A stretch of DNA of 64,000 nt from Micrasema longulum (taxonomy: Eukaryota > Arthropoda > Insecta > Trichoptera > Brachycentridae): NCBI GenBank assembly GCA_022494885.1, contig JAGVSM010002758.1, positions 62,001 through 126,000 on the forward strand, given 5' to 3'. Positions 46,450 to 58,351 of the stretch are shown piece after piece. The notes below the pieces were generated by a model that saw nothing but the letters and a program-made list of their open reading frames with translations, searched no databases and had not been told where the DNA came from. A program made the translations under genes and the position numbers. The number at the start of each line of letters is the position of its first letter. Positions within the stretch are counted from its first letter, which is position 1.

Positions 46450-47060
46450 TACTTTACAGAGTACTTTATTTTGTTTTTTTTTTTTGACTTTTTTTTGATG
46501 GGAAATCCATTATAAACACTCAGATAGCCTGAGTAGTGCCGGACTCACACCGGCTAAAACCCCCCCTTTTTCTTCTCTGCTGACCGGTGCCCGCCTCGCG
46601 ACCTCACCTCTGCCTGCAGTTTGTCTATACTTCCGCTTGTGACATCTGATCTTTTTCTTTTACCTCCATTATATTTTCCATAAAAAGTTTTATAAGAGCC
46701 CAATTGTTTCTACAAGATTATCTGGAGTCAGTCTTTCGGGTATATCCAGGTCCGTTATAAGTTTTCTCTTTTTTTTCCATTTTTTTGCAATTAAACACCG
46801 TGTGTTCTGCATCGTCTTTTGATTCATTGCAGTACATGCATCCTTCTGATTCGGCCTTTTTGATTTTTTTCAAATATTTATAGAATACTCCATGACTTGT
46901 AAGGCACTGGGTCATTCGGAAAGATGTTTCACCGTGGGGTCTCTCTTACCCATACTCTTATATCTTTCATAATACGGTGCGTCCATCTTCCTTTATTTGA
47001 GTTATCCCAATTTTCTTGCCATTTATACATGGTCATGGTTCTTTCTCGTTTTTTTATATC
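46450..47060 (-). repeat. R1/jockey-like LINE fragment, distal ORF2
   Basis: Minus strand: MTMYKWQENWDNSNKGRWTH, RIMKDIRVWVRE, then MTQCLTSHGVFYKYLKKIK and GCMYCNESKDDAEHTVFNC. The last part is the CCHC-like 'C..C....D...H.....C' block with the preceding 'F...LTGHG.F..YL' that follows RNase H/RT in R1-clade elements. A frameshift lies near 46925. Confidence 0.75.
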
Positions 47061-47194
47061 TTCTGTGATGACACCTTGGTACTAGTGTACTGCAAACGAT
47101 GCACAAGGTGCAATTATAAGCGACAGACGCATCAATCAATTCGGGAGTATTAATATTATAGATAATAAGTGAATATCGGTGTTTTTTACTGTAC

Positions 47195-47350
47195 TTCGCA
47201 CGACGCACGAGGGCACGGGGCGCAGCAGAAGCGCGCGGTCGGCGCCAAGTGCGGGCGCAGGCGCCAGCGCGCGCCGCGGCACCTGTCGTCATTCCCGCTA
47301 ACTAGTGGCGGTCGGCGGCGCGGCTCGGGGTCAAACCGCACGCCTTATCC
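47195..47350. promoter_or_regulatory. GC-rich island in Dad intron 1
   Basis: About 155 bp, over 70% G+C by eye, two GGCGCCA words (about 47244 and 47265) without the GNCV half. ORFs on both strands are bias artefacts. Candidate regulatory block. Confidence 0.3.
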
Positions 47351-47613
47351 GTCCCAGTCTCGGGGAAACCGCGTCTCCTTCTCTATTTTTATTGGAGAAA
47401 GCTAGATATGTACATTTCAACCGTTGAGCTCTAAATAAATACAGTAATTAGCACTCCTCGGCCGCCCTAAGCGCAACCATCGCAATCGACATTTTTGTGG
47501 AAACTGAGGTACTAGCAGCGTTGCCAACCTCCATCAAGCTAAAATCGGTAGATTCAGAAAAATAAATCGGTATATTGGTTTATTTAACACTTTATACACA
47601 TATACAGCTTATA

Positions 47614-47670
47614 TTTATTTTATTTATTTATTTTATTTTATTTTATTTTATTTTATTTTATTTTATTAGG
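47614..47670 (+). repeat. (TTTTA)n microsatellite
   Basis: At least nine consecutive TTTTA-type units. Confidence 0.95.
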
Positions 47671-47894
47671 TAATTCAACAAAGATACATACTAGGTAATC
47701 ATTTCTATATAACGGACCTAAACTATACAACATGATACCGTCATTTTGGAAATCTGATAAATCATCAGTATTGAAAAAAAAAAAAAAATTTGGTTGACAG
47801 ACATTGGAAGTAAGGAATCGGAGAATTTATTGAGGATAGTAATCTAAATATTATGCTATCCCATTGAATCATATATAAATTTATTGTATTTTCG

Positions 47895-47997
47895 CATGTG
47901 CATATATATTGTGTATGTATGTGTTTATATATATGTATGTATATGTGTGTATATATGTATGTATGTGTATATGTATGTATGAAGTATGTATGCTTTA
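47895..47997 (+). repeat. (TATG)n / (TG)n microsatellite
   Basis: GTGTATGTATGTGTTTATAT, ATGTATGTATATGTGTGTAT and related units. The 67-aa ORF across it is low complexity. Confidence 0.95.
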
Positions 47998-48520
47998 TAT
48001 TTATATATTTAATTGTATTTTTACATTTAATGTAAACTGTATTTTTTTTTCTTTTCTTCTCTTTTGGGCTATAACTGTTTTTCTATTTCTTCAATATTGT
48101 TTTTATTTATAGGAAACATATTAGAAAACCATATTTGCCGCAACAAATTGGTTTCTTAGAACAGGCATTTGCCCATATAGGAACCGATTGCAACATTAGG
48201 CGTATTAATATTTCTGGCTTGCCGACCCTTCATATACTGAGCCTACTCCTAGTACAAGCAGAATTTGCCAGTGTTTTTTGTGCCATTTTTGTAACATTGT
48301 ATGTATAAACTAATAAATGAATAAATAAAAAAAAGAAAAATGATTACTAGAAAACATACAATTTGAAAGCATTCGTCAATACAATTTTACATGCATAATA
48401 AATATCTTCAATTATAGATTTACACAAAATAGATTTATACATTAAGTTGTCATACATATTTTTTAATATTTTTTTTTATACAGGATACAATGCAATAACA
48501 AATAAGTTGTACGTGTGTAC

Positions 48521-48740
48521 TTATTGAATAAGACTTATTCCTAAGAGATTATTCGCAAAAGCTGAGAGAGTATCATGAAAAATGACAATTTTATTATTTC
48601 GGCAGTATATATTATATTCCCGACACATGTGGGCCATAGGTGTGTGGTATGTAGCATTATTTGAAAACAAAGGCAGTTTAAATATTTCCCTATGTCTGAG
48701 TGTTATACACATAAAGGCTGGCATATTGCCTTAAGGCAAT
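48521..48740 (-). repeat. LINE ORF2 C-terminal fragment
   Basis: Minus strand: MCITLRHREIFKLPLFSNNA, THTPM..-like text MAHMCREYNIYCR, VIFHDTLSAFANNLL: the 'LRHRELF.IP....Y..NSPI.R.CR.YN' end of jockey-like elements. Confidence 0.7.
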
Positions 48741-48859
48741 TTTTTCCTACCTACCCAAACCGTTCAGTTAGAGAAAATTACAAGTACATGGACATATTGA
48801 ATCTTACAATTTTATAATAAAATTAAAAACAAAGATTAACAATTGGTTATCAGCAGGGC

Positions 48860-49885
48860 CCTGATTACAATGGGAAGTTAACAGAGTTATCTTCGACAGT
48901 CTTAACTAAAAACCGACATTTGTGTACAAAAATGAGCATATTTGCGTGAACATTTAAAGTATCTTCGTCGGTAACCTATAATTGAACATGTTTAGAAGAA
49001 AAAATCGTATGCATATTCTGCTTTTCATACAGAAAACTTCATTTTATTTTGTAGATAAAATTGAAGATAAATCCCTGCTTATATTGAAAAGGGCCACAAA
49101 TCGAAATTTGACTTTTTTCAGTAGAGCCAATCAATGTTTTTAATCTGAGATTTTACTTTTTAAATTTTTTTTATCTTACTTTTTATATTTACGTTTTTAA
49201 TGGCATTAGATGCGTTTTTTAAAGCTGTATCCATCTATAGTCCTTAAAATATAGCTTTATTAGAATGACATTTGTCAGCAAAAGTGACGACATAACTTTG
49301 TAGTAAACATAATTATATAAAATCAGCTTTAAAACCAAAAAAAATAAAAAATAAACCTAATTATTAATGACGTTCTTACAGGTTCATTTTTTGCAAAATG
49401 GGACAAATTGATCAATGTAAATCGATCGAATAAAAAAATAGTTCATTTAATGTTGTTCATGAAAAAAATTATACAATGTCTTATTTTTGGTAAATAATTG
49501 TCCTAAACACACTATAGTAGGCTTGTTTTTGCGTTTTTATATCAATTTTCGTAGAGTTTCATATTTGCATGAAAAAACTGATACAATCTATTTGATCAGT
49601 ACTTTCCCATCACTAGTCACAGTGTTTGGCAGCTGTCATTTTAATCAAGCTATATTTACTAGATTTAGATACTCTTATATGTTAATAGTGCAGAATCTAG
49701 CGACATTATTTTTTGCATCAAGCCCCTCGTTTCGGAAACTGACAGTTATGTCAGAATTTAATTTGACTTCAAAATTGACTTATTTCTCTCTTGTATTTTG
49801 AATAGGCTTTTAAAAAAAACGTGCCAACCTCAAAACGATAAAAAATTTAAGCAAATCGGAATTAAAGGGAAAATTGATATTTTTT
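48860..49885 (-). repeat. Dispersed repeat family, inverted copy of 26385-27260
   Basis: 49690-49880 is the reverse complement of 26730-26945 (TTTCGGAAACTGACAGTTAT, CAGAATCTAGCGACATT). 48895-49060 (AAAGTATCTTCGTCGGTAAC) also recurs at 45260-45345 and inverted at 56745-56840. Confidence 0.65.
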
Positions 49886-50089
49886 GTTTTGTACACCATT
49901 CTGTGAAAAGGATTAAATTATATTGGTATGGTATTTGTTACAATCAATATACTTAGTGTAAAGTTTCCGCAAACCAAGTTTTGTAAAATTCATATTTACG
50001 TTTAGAATCAGCTTTATATTGTAAATTATATCTTTACACTAACACAGGGTTATGAAACATTCGAAAGCACAGTACGAATCAGATTTTTT

Positions 50090-50410
50090 AGTTTTTCATT
50101 CACCTCTCTGGCCGGGCGAGTCGCTATCTCTCAGCCGCGGACCCACGACGGAAACATATTTCAAACATCTTACTGATTCTGTTGTCTCCGACGTTTTCCT
50201 CTTCTGGAGTCGCCGGCTAATGGATTCGTCGCGTCGGATTATTCATTCACTAACCCTTTGATAAAGCGCGAGGATTTCTCTGGGAACCGTCCGACCTCGG
50301 CTCCTTGTCCTTGTACGGAGCGCGGACCTTCCTTATCGTCCTGCCGGGCCACTTTAGCCGGAGACTATTTAATGGCCTGCTGCTATCTCCACCGATTACT
50401 TGGTCACATG
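50090..50410. promoter_or_regulatory. Single-copy, GC-balanced island in Dad intron 1
   Basis: Not repeated in the window and unlike the surrounding A/T repeats: GGCCGGGCGAGTCGCTATCT, TCGCCGGCTAATGGATTCG, CCTGCCGGGCCACTTTAGCC. No ORF of note. By position and composition a candidate enhancer. Confidence 0.35.
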
Positions 50411-50419
50411 ATTGTTTTT

Positions 50420-51080
50420 TCAAACTCTTGAATTTTCCTAGGATTTAGCCCACGCACCGTGTGTATGCGTCGTGCTTTTAAGGGTCAGATATTACAAACA
50501 GCATTTTTGTATCATTCCAGCATTGTTGATGATAATAAGATTCTCAAGATAATTAGGAACGTGTGACTTTATTACACTGCAAGATGATATTCTTTTCATG
50601 ACTCAAAATATCAACAAACTCTAAATAATTTCGTAACGTAAAACTAAAATAAATGTTGCCTTCGATTTCTTTATATTTTCATTTTATTCATTATATTTTT
50701 TTTGCATTTTACAATACGCATACATAAGTTACAAATTATACACTATTACATAAACAAACAAAAAAATCCCACAAAGGCTGGCCTGTGTGTGGGCGAATAC
50801 ATTTTATTTCAAATTTCAATTAATGCTACTGAAAGAATCGACAGATATTTATTTTATTTATTTATATTACAAACGGATGTACAGGTTAAATAATTATAAA
50901 TAGAAACTATAAAAAATGTATGTATAAAAATAGTAGGGACTGCCATCGAATAACATTTATTATTTAATTATATTAAAATAAAGCGACGACGGTTTGAACT
51001 ATATAAAAATAAGTGTACTATAAATTAAAATAAAAGAAATATGCACAAAACAAGGAGATGGGAAGCAAAAGAAGGAAATT
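50420..51080. other. Unassigned AT-rich stretch
   Basis: No gene. 51000-51080 shares CACAAAACAAGGAGATGGGA with about 45720, so it is repeat sequence. Confidence 0.45.
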
Positions 51081-51084
51081 AGTA

Positions 51085-51330
51085 GTGTATCTTCGTAATC
51101 GGTCGGGGGAATTTTATCTTTAACTATGACGTCATTTTGAAGCTATGCCATTTTAGTGCGTAGATAATTGTACCGTGACGTACGCTTCCTCTTGTTTTAT
51201 ATCGATGTACTTACCCAAAACTTGAAGGTGGGGCCGGTAGTGCATCTTTGTTATCGCTCGAGTGAAGATATGAAGTCTTTATCTTCCCATCATAATCGAG
51301 GCCCCGCAGTAGGTATGATTTCCTGGAGAC
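51085..51330 (-). repeat. 'GATTATGATGGGAAGATAAA' repeat, inverted copy
   Basis: TCTTTATCTTCCCATCATAA, TATCGATGTACTTACC and the GACCGATTAC-like stretch are the complement of 26390-26660. Confidence 0.7.
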
Positions 51331-51359
51331 TGTGGATGCGTCTCGCACCTTACAGCTAG

Positions 51360-51690
51360 TAAAGTTGTACGTTGTACCGGGCACTCTCGGCGCCACATTG
51401 GCCCGCCTTCCCACGCGGCCATTATGCGCTCCTGTTACAAAGACGATTTTGTCTCTATTCGCCGCACATTTTTGTCATTCATGATTACGTTTTGACGGCG
51501 TCATTGTCTATTTTTAGAACGGTCGTTTACTAAAACGACAACGTCTTCTACGCGAAACTCCATATCGGACAGGTGCGAATCCAATTATGGAAATTCCGTT
51601 GTTTTACGGAATACCCGGTGACATTTCCCGAGAAGATGTTATTCTCAAACGAAGATCGAGGTAAATGTCCTCGACTTGATTAATATGTAC
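51360..51690. promoter_or_regulatory. Candidate BMP-responsive enhancer in Dad intron 1
   Basis: Unique block with an exact GGCGCCA-CATT-GGCC at 51389-51403 (activation-element pattern GGCGCCA(N4)GNCV). It is followed by CGCGGCCATTATGCG, CATTCATGATTACG and paired CGTTTACTAAAACGACAACG text. Drosophila Dad is driven by this element bound by Mad/Medea. Function here is inferred. Confidence 0.4.
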
Positions 51691-51699
51691 GCGCAGTCG

Positions 51700-52440
51700 A
51701 GAATACTCTACACTCTCAGAAGCGTGGACTTTGATCTGTTTTAATCCACTGCAACATGTGGAATAGTTGGCTGGGGAGGTTGTGCGGCATCCATCTTAAA
51801 GCCTCTCATTATTTCACATAAATTATTATTGAGAATAATATTCCGGTGCCCTCCAACACACCCGTCAGAACAGTTGTTCCAATACACGAAAGTGCTGGAT
51901 ATGAGACAACTGTACCTAAAAGAAGCACTTGCACACTTCTGGTCGAACGGTGAGGAGAGGTCTCAGCAAAATGTTCGCACGAGGTTTTCCCAGAGCACAA
52001 ATTATGTCATACCCAAAAATTGTACGGGTTTTGGGTACGAGACATCTCTCCTTTATCACACCGATAGTGTTTAATATTTTGGATGAGCGATTAAGCTCCC
52101 AAGGACAAAAACTATTTTCATGAGAGGGGTTAAGAACTGGATTTTCCTTAGTGGGAAGGATTTGAGTTTCGAAACTCCTTGTTGATTTTCCGAATGTTTG
52201 AGTTTACTGTTTACCATATTGATGTGACATGTATTTGTTTTTTTTATTGTTATGTTTCTGATCCTATAAAATATTTGTGATGATATTATCATGTGGCTGT
52301 GTCAACTGATTGCTCGTCCTAACCCGACACAGGACTTTAATTCCCATGGAATTGGGACTTATGTCTCAAATAATGCGTAATAAACTGTCTCTAAGTAAAT
52401 AACTAAATAAAATAAAAAAATATTAAAAATTATATTGTAT
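51700..52440. other. Unassigned stretch
   Basis: No recognised gene. 52300-52420 (CTCGTCCTAACCCGACACAG, GAATTGGGACTTATGTCTCA) ends in A-rich sequence and resembles a LINE 3' UTR on the plus strand. Confidence 0.4.
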
Positions 52441-52455
52441 CTACAATGCAGAGTG

Positions 52456-52506
52456 GAGCAGGATGTAGAGTCGCCGGCGTCTGAGAGCGACCTGTATGTT
52501 ATGATT
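52456..52506 (+). CDS. Possible small Dad exon 2 (weak candidate)
   Basis: A short GC-richer patch after ATGCAGAG. Joined in phase to exon 1 it reads VEQDVESPASESDLY before a GT at 52504. The ESP start of the I-Smad linker (ESPPPPYS) is the only similarity. It is directly followed by a repeat-like segment (ATGCCGAATATTCGGC). Chance occurrence is quite possible. Confidence 0.15.
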
Positions 52507-53099
52507 AGAGATGCCGAATATTCGGCAAAATAATATTCATTGCGGTGCGTGCGGAAGTGACTGGGCGAACATTTTTTTTTACACGCTTTATTTGTTCAGT
52601 ATTGTAGCTTTTTTCTTCTTTTTTTTATAATGCCCAATGTAGACGCTTGCTACATACCGATAATCGGTGTATAAAAGTTATTTCAAACATGTTTAGCACT
52701 CGGCGACTAGTTTATTATATTGTATTACATACTAGCCATTATAATTTATTTTAAAAAGTCGCCGCTAGAGTAAAAATTATTGATAAAATTTGGAAAAAAG
52801 TCAGTTGCACGTATTCTGTCAAAAGTGTAATTTAGCTAAAGTTCAAAGGGTGATTTCTTTGTTTTTATTTTTAGGATTTAAAGTTATAATTGTTTCCGCA
52901 ACTTTAATTTCTTGTTTTCCTTACATTCTTGTATTTTTCCACCTTTCAATGCCCGATGTTGCATATTGTCCACTTAAACTAAAATATGAAATAAAAACTG
53001 AAAAATGTAACTCTTTTTTTTCACTATTTAAAAAAAAACATACATAAAATATGTTTTTAGTTGGAATTCGAAAAAATAGGGGTATATGAAAAACTGTCG

Positions 53100-53440
53100 A
53101 GTAAAATAAATAAAAATGTAATTATTTGTAGCATAAAAAATATTTTTATTATAATTTAAAATTCCCGCGAAAACGGTTCATTGCTTCGGCCACGTCCCTA
53201 ATACGTCACGATTCGGTTAAATCTGTAACTTAGTTAGTCACCGTTTAAATTTATATGGAACATCGTCACGAATCTTGACTTCACAATTGTCAAAGCCAAA
53301 CATGTCGCGTTTTTTTGTTGACATTTTGTAACAATTAAATTTTTCAAATTATGTATGAAAACAGTTCTCCGCAATATCCGTATCGATTTTGAAAATACCA
53401 TTAATTTTTCTAAATCCATTTCCGATATTTTTATCTGTGT
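53100..53440 (-). repeat. Direct repeat pair, copy 1
   Basis: ATTCCCGCGAAAACGGTTCA, CCCTAATACGTCACGATTC, TATGTATGAAAACAGTTCTC recur at 54650-54990 in the same orientation. Non-coding. Strand arbitrary. Confidence 0.7.
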
Positions 53441-53444
53441 TATA

Positions 53445-53870
53445 GTGATCTTCAGCTCTACGGGAAATTGGATACAAAAAATGTTTTCTTGCGCGGGATA
53501 AAAATTAAAGCATTAAATTGTAAGGCAATGTTTCTTGAAAATGTACGGAAAAAATAATAAAAAATATTTTAATAAAAACGCACTACTTTGAATGACGTCA
53601 CTGGTTCATGTGAATCAACCTATGATCTGAGAGCTATGGAAGATTTCCGGTCTGCTTGTCGCTTCTGGACCAATGGGAAGAATGAATGAGAATAAGCGGA
53701 AATGAACCTCTGACGTTACACGCGGAGTTATTTCAGAAAAACAAAACTTCAAAAAATCGTAGCGCTGGTAATACGATGTATACAAATTTAAAAAAATATT
53801 TTTTGACTTAGTTTCATAGTCTATTAACAAATAAAATAAATAAAAAAAACTACTGAACTTCCTCGTTGAT
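53445..53870 (+). repeat. Third copy of the 30960-31450 segment
   Basis: CTACGGGAAATTGGATACAA, CACTACTTTGAATGACGTCA, GACCAATGGGAAGAATGAAT and ACTGAACTTCCTCGTTG parallel copy A (including its stretch missing from copy B), showing copy A is the ancestral arrangement. Confidence 0.85.
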
Positions 53871-54649
53871 AAAATATGGGTATTAGCATGCCAATATTCT
53901 CGCGCTAATGAAATAAAATAAAAATAATTGCCAAGCCTATTAGCAACTAGCGACTGGTGACTACAATATAGTATGGGTTCGGAGGCCGTCGGTGTTGTGT
54001 GGCCAGCTCCGCCATAGCGGTGGATGGTGGGTGCATGGCCATCCGAATATCTCCAAACCGGTTCTGCCCGACCCACCTTAGACAAATCCACACTAAACCA
54101 ACAAACGTGCGGCAAAACAATTACTAATGCACGCAGCCGCACTATCCACTATGTATACAATACTATACAACACTGCATTATATTATTAATATGGATAAAT
54201 TATAAAGCGCCATTTTCGTAATATAATACCTCAAGGGCGCTTTACAAAGTGATTATATAAATATCGAGTTTTTCTACTGACATTTCTTGGTGGAACTGCA
54301 TTTTCTATGTTATATACAAGTGTACGCAGGGGTTGTAAATCATGATTTTATATAATTATGTAAATAAAAGAATTTAAATTTAAATCATTTAAGTATAAGG
54401 TAATAACAATTATAAGAATATAAGTTTTTTTTAAATGTATATAATAAAAACTGGTGTTTATTTTATAATTTTATGAAGTTTTTTAATGAAAATGTATTTG
54501 AATTATATGTTATAATAATAACTACTAACTACGAGTATAATAGTCAACAAATCCCAAAATCAGTTTGATGTTTATCTAATATCCATAACAGGAAAATATC
54601 ACTTTTATTTAAGCATTTTTAATGTAATAAAGGTCTATGAAATACTGTC

Positions 54650-54990
54650 CAGTAAAAAAAAAATATTTGCTAATTATTAGTAGCATAAAATATACTTTCA
54701 AATTTGTAATTTTGGATTCCCGCAAAAACGGTCATTCCATTGGCCACGCCCCTAATACGTCACGATTCATGTTTATTTGTTCCTGGCCATTAAATTTGTT
54801 CAGAACAATATCGCGAATCTCGATGTCACAACCACCATGGCCAAAAACGTCGCATTTTTCTTGCAACGTATTTTTATTAAATTTCTTTTTGACATTTATG
54901 TATGAAAACATTTCTCCACAATATCCATATTGATTTTGAAAATACAATTAATTATTTTAAATCCATTTCATACATTTTTATCGGTATTCT
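54650..54990 (-). repeat. Direct repeat pair, copy 2
   Basis: ATTCCCGCAAAAACGGTCAT, GCCCCTAATACGTCACGATT, TTATGTATGAAAACATTTCT. Same family as 53100-53440. Confidence 0.7.
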
Positions 54991-55129
54991 TAGTATGTGA
55001 TACGAGTATTTCCCTATTGTGCCATTTAAAAAAATATATTTAATAGTAAACCAAATCAAACTAAAGGTCATAGATTTTTACTGAAATCGATATATGTTTA
55101 ATGAATACAAATCACAAGTCATGCGGCAC

Positions 55130-55390
55130 GAACCGTAAGATGCACCCAGTACAACCGCACGCAATCCAAGCGCGGGTATCGGCTGAGCCGAAGTTTCGGT
55201 CGGTCACTGCTATATTTGTCATCCTGTATCGCCTCCGTCCACCCTCCAAATGAACTAACGCCGAGTCTAATGATTTATTTATTTATCACTATCGAGTCGG
55301 CTAAAATTAGACTCGATTTTCCCGCCTTTGCGAAGGAATTTCGTACATTCGTTTGTACAGATGTTCCGCCATGCACAAACACCTGATGTA
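55130..55390. promoter_or_regulatory. Single-copy island in Dad intron 1
   Basis: Unique, GC-balanced: CGGCACGAACCGTAAGATGC, GCGGGTATCGGCTGAGCCGA, and an inverted pair GACTCGGCGTTAG-like / CGAGTCGGCTAAAATTAGAC with GAGTCTAATG. No ORF. Candidate regulatory sequence by composition only. Confidence 0.25.
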
Positions 55391-56084
55391 ACTTATATTT
55401 GAGGATGACACAACGTCCATTTATGTTTTACAGCTTGTATTAAAAACAGAACGACCATTTTATTTTTTGCAATGTTTTGTTTTCCAGCGGTGTTGACATA
55501 CGTGTACGTTGTACACAATGTGCATGCTTTCATACATCCTTGTAGCGTTTTTTGTGCCAAGCTATATTTTTTTAAATATTTTTATTTATTGGGGATATCA
55601 ACAGTAATACATGTAACAAAAATATAACAACTAAAATATACAGAGAACAAAACCAATGACAGATATCCTTAGAAATACATTAAATACACGTACAATACAT
55701 ACTAGTGTATTTGTGTGAGTGAGAGGGTGGGTGAGTGGGTGTTATATTGGAATGAGGGTGGACATGTGTGTAAATATTCTACAAGTATCAAGTGTCGAAA
55801 ATATAAATATATATAAAATATTAAAACTAAGTATAAGATAAAAAAGTATTAACATATTACAACAGAGATAAAGAACATTTGAAGGTAATATTTGTTTATT
55901 TGTTTAAATTTAATGTTGTGCACACAGTGCTATGTTAATATAAATCTAGACAATATTACGAACAAAAAATAAACCTAACACAGCACCAATTACGTACACA
56001 ACACAATATATGAAACAACTATCTAACAGTACAACAAGATGTAAGAAGAATTTGTGCTTTGTGTGAATTTACTAGTGATTGTGT

Positions 56085-56285
56085 TTTTATTGTTGTGAGT
56101 ATGAAATGTGAGAAATTGTTATCACGTCGCTGATTAGCACGTCGATAGTTATTTGTGATTGAGCTACAGGGGTGCTACTATGAATCTATCTCGCAGCTCA
56201 AGAAAACAGTTTAACTCGTGTATTTTGTATGTAAATACGCGAGATAATACGGCCGCGAGAGCGTTTGGAATACCAGCCCTGGTGA
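56085..56285 (+). repeat. Dispersed repeat pair, copy 1
   Basis: GAGAAATTGTTATCACGTCG, TAGTTATTTGTGATTGAGCT, ACAGGGGTGCTACT, AATACGGCCGCGAGAGCGTT; repeated at 57372-57540. Confidence 0.75.
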
Positions 56286-56847
56286 GAAAGTGGCGGCATA
56301 TATAAATCTTGGCTATCTTTGAAATAACACGATAAGGAGCTTTGCTTCTACCAGGACTTCAGAAAAACAAGTAGCACGCAGATGTCACACTATCGTCTAC
56401 TGTAAACAACTGGTTATAAAATATTAAGGCCTCTTGTTTAGTTTTACAAAATGTCGCGTGAGAGGAAAAGCCGTCTCGCCTATCTATGTGCTGCGTTTCA
56501 ATAATGAGAATCCTTAATTTTTACAACTTTTTTTTTCTTCTGAAATCGATATATAATATTCACTCTAAACAACTATAAAGAAATTGCTAGAACCTTAAAT
56601 ACACATAATAATTATGATTTAATCTAACTACCTATTTCTTTTTTTTTACGTAATTCATTTTTTTTGTATACTTTCATGTTATAATTATTTTCTCTGAAAA
56701 AAATGGAGGGAATGCTGATCTGGGCCCCGATTACAACTGGAAGTAAACATTTATCTTCCATTTTATCTACAAAGTAAAATTAAGTTTGCTGTATGAAAAG
56801 CAGAATATGCATTCAATTTTTTCTTCTAATCAAGTTCAATTTTCACA

Positions 56848-57030
56848 GCGGCCTCCGTGGTGTAGTGGTCAAGACGCTTGACTCACACACGGAAGGTTCT
56901 GGGTTCGATTCCCGGTGAATGTGATTTTTCCCAGCCTGGGTGTTCTGTAATGTAATTCACCACTGTAATTGAACGTAGTTATGCAGCAAGCAGCCAGCCA
57001 TAGAAAAGTATAAAATAATAAAATCTATAC
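56848..57030 (+). repeat. tRNA-derived SINE, second family, copy 1
   Basis: Head GCGGCCTCCGTGGTGTAGTG with A box TGGTGTAGTGG (56858-56868) and B box GGTTCGATTCC (56902-56912). Body AGCCTGGGTGTTCTGTAATG, TAATTCACCACTGTAATTG, A/T-rich tail. Transcription by Pol III is expected from the boxes. Confidence 0.85.
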
Positions 57031-57371
57031 AAAAGTTGGAATGTTTTTGACTTTGACCAATGATAAACCATGAATACATTCGTTTTTTTTGTATTGCAAA
57101 CAAGAATCTAATTATGTAATTGACCAGTTTTAATGACTTTTTAAGTACCGCAAGATTTTTCTAGTGCTGTATGTGTTTTTTGCAAATTGCGAAATGCCGT
57201 TTTTTTTTATCGACACTATTTTTAGAAGGTGATTATTGCAGTTTATTGTGTGAAAGCGGTCTGGCTATTTTTAGCAGAACATAGAATTACAATTAAATAA
57301 AGTAAATATTTTGACACTTTATATTAGGTGTTCACGGATGTTGCATTGTGATTGCGAATACGATAAACAAC

Positions 57372-57542
57372 CATGGTGAGAAATTGTTATCACGTTGATT
57401 AGCACGTCGATAGTTATTTGTGATTGAGCTACAGGGGTGCTACTCTGAACCGCTCTCGCGGCAAGAGAAAAGAGTTTTTCACGTGTATTTTGTATGTAAA
57501 TACGCGAGATAATACGGCCGCGAGAGCGTTTGGAAGGCGATA
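57372..57542 (+). repeat. Dispersed repeat pair, copy 2
   Basis: Matches 56085-56285, with the central variation CCGCTCTCGCGGCAAGAG that can pair with CGGCCGCGAGAGCG. Confidence 0.75.
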
Positions 57543-58351
57543 AGATTTTCAATGTCGAATAATAAAAAAGAAAATGTTTTCATAAAATATGTTCTATTTT
57601 ATAATTATTGTGTTATTTATATACTGAGTGGCTTCTCACGTGTACGCTTTTTTTGGCATTGTATTTAGATAAATATTTTATTTAAAAATAAAATAAAAAG
57701 AGAAATACTAGAGTTCTTATTATTTACTCAAATATTTAAATTTTCAGACCATTTCCTAAAAGTCGTAAATAACTTGTGCTGGAAAAATGGAAATCGAGTT
57801 GGGGTAGAGTGGGAATTGGTCCTGGGACCTTTGGTCCGTGAGTCCACAATACTACCACGGGACCGCAACCCGGTTCAAAATATAGAAAACTATAATTGGC
57901 CCATAATTCGTTTATTTGTAAATATCGTATTTTTTTAGCCAGTTGCTAGCTGCTTGTAGCTTGTGAAGCGGCTTGTCGCTTCTAGGAATTATCTATTTTT
58001 GTCTTGATACGGTGTAATATCTGCGAGTATTTATATCTGACTGTTACCGATCGCTAAAAAGTAATCGCCTCGAAACGGTATACATGATAGGTATTAGAAA
58101 TATGTGTATCTTCAAATGTTAGCAGGCAAGGACTGAATTTCATCCCCCTGGGGAATAAATAAGATATATTATGTCCAACAGATATGGAAAACGTTTTCAA
58201 AAATGGTGTATGTATCTAGGCATTTTCAAGAAACATTCGTATTAGACGGTTTTTCGTCTGTAAAATAAATAACAAAATCTGTCTTGCAATATTATGTTAA
58301 CTTCTTAGAATTTAAAATTTTCACTCACAAACTTGAATGTATACATGATAG

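Noticed and set aside
57840..57892. tRNA-like sequence on the minus strand (CCGTGGTAGTATTGTGG)
   Set aside because: Resembles a decayed SINE head, but both boxes are imperfect, so it was not listed as a feature.
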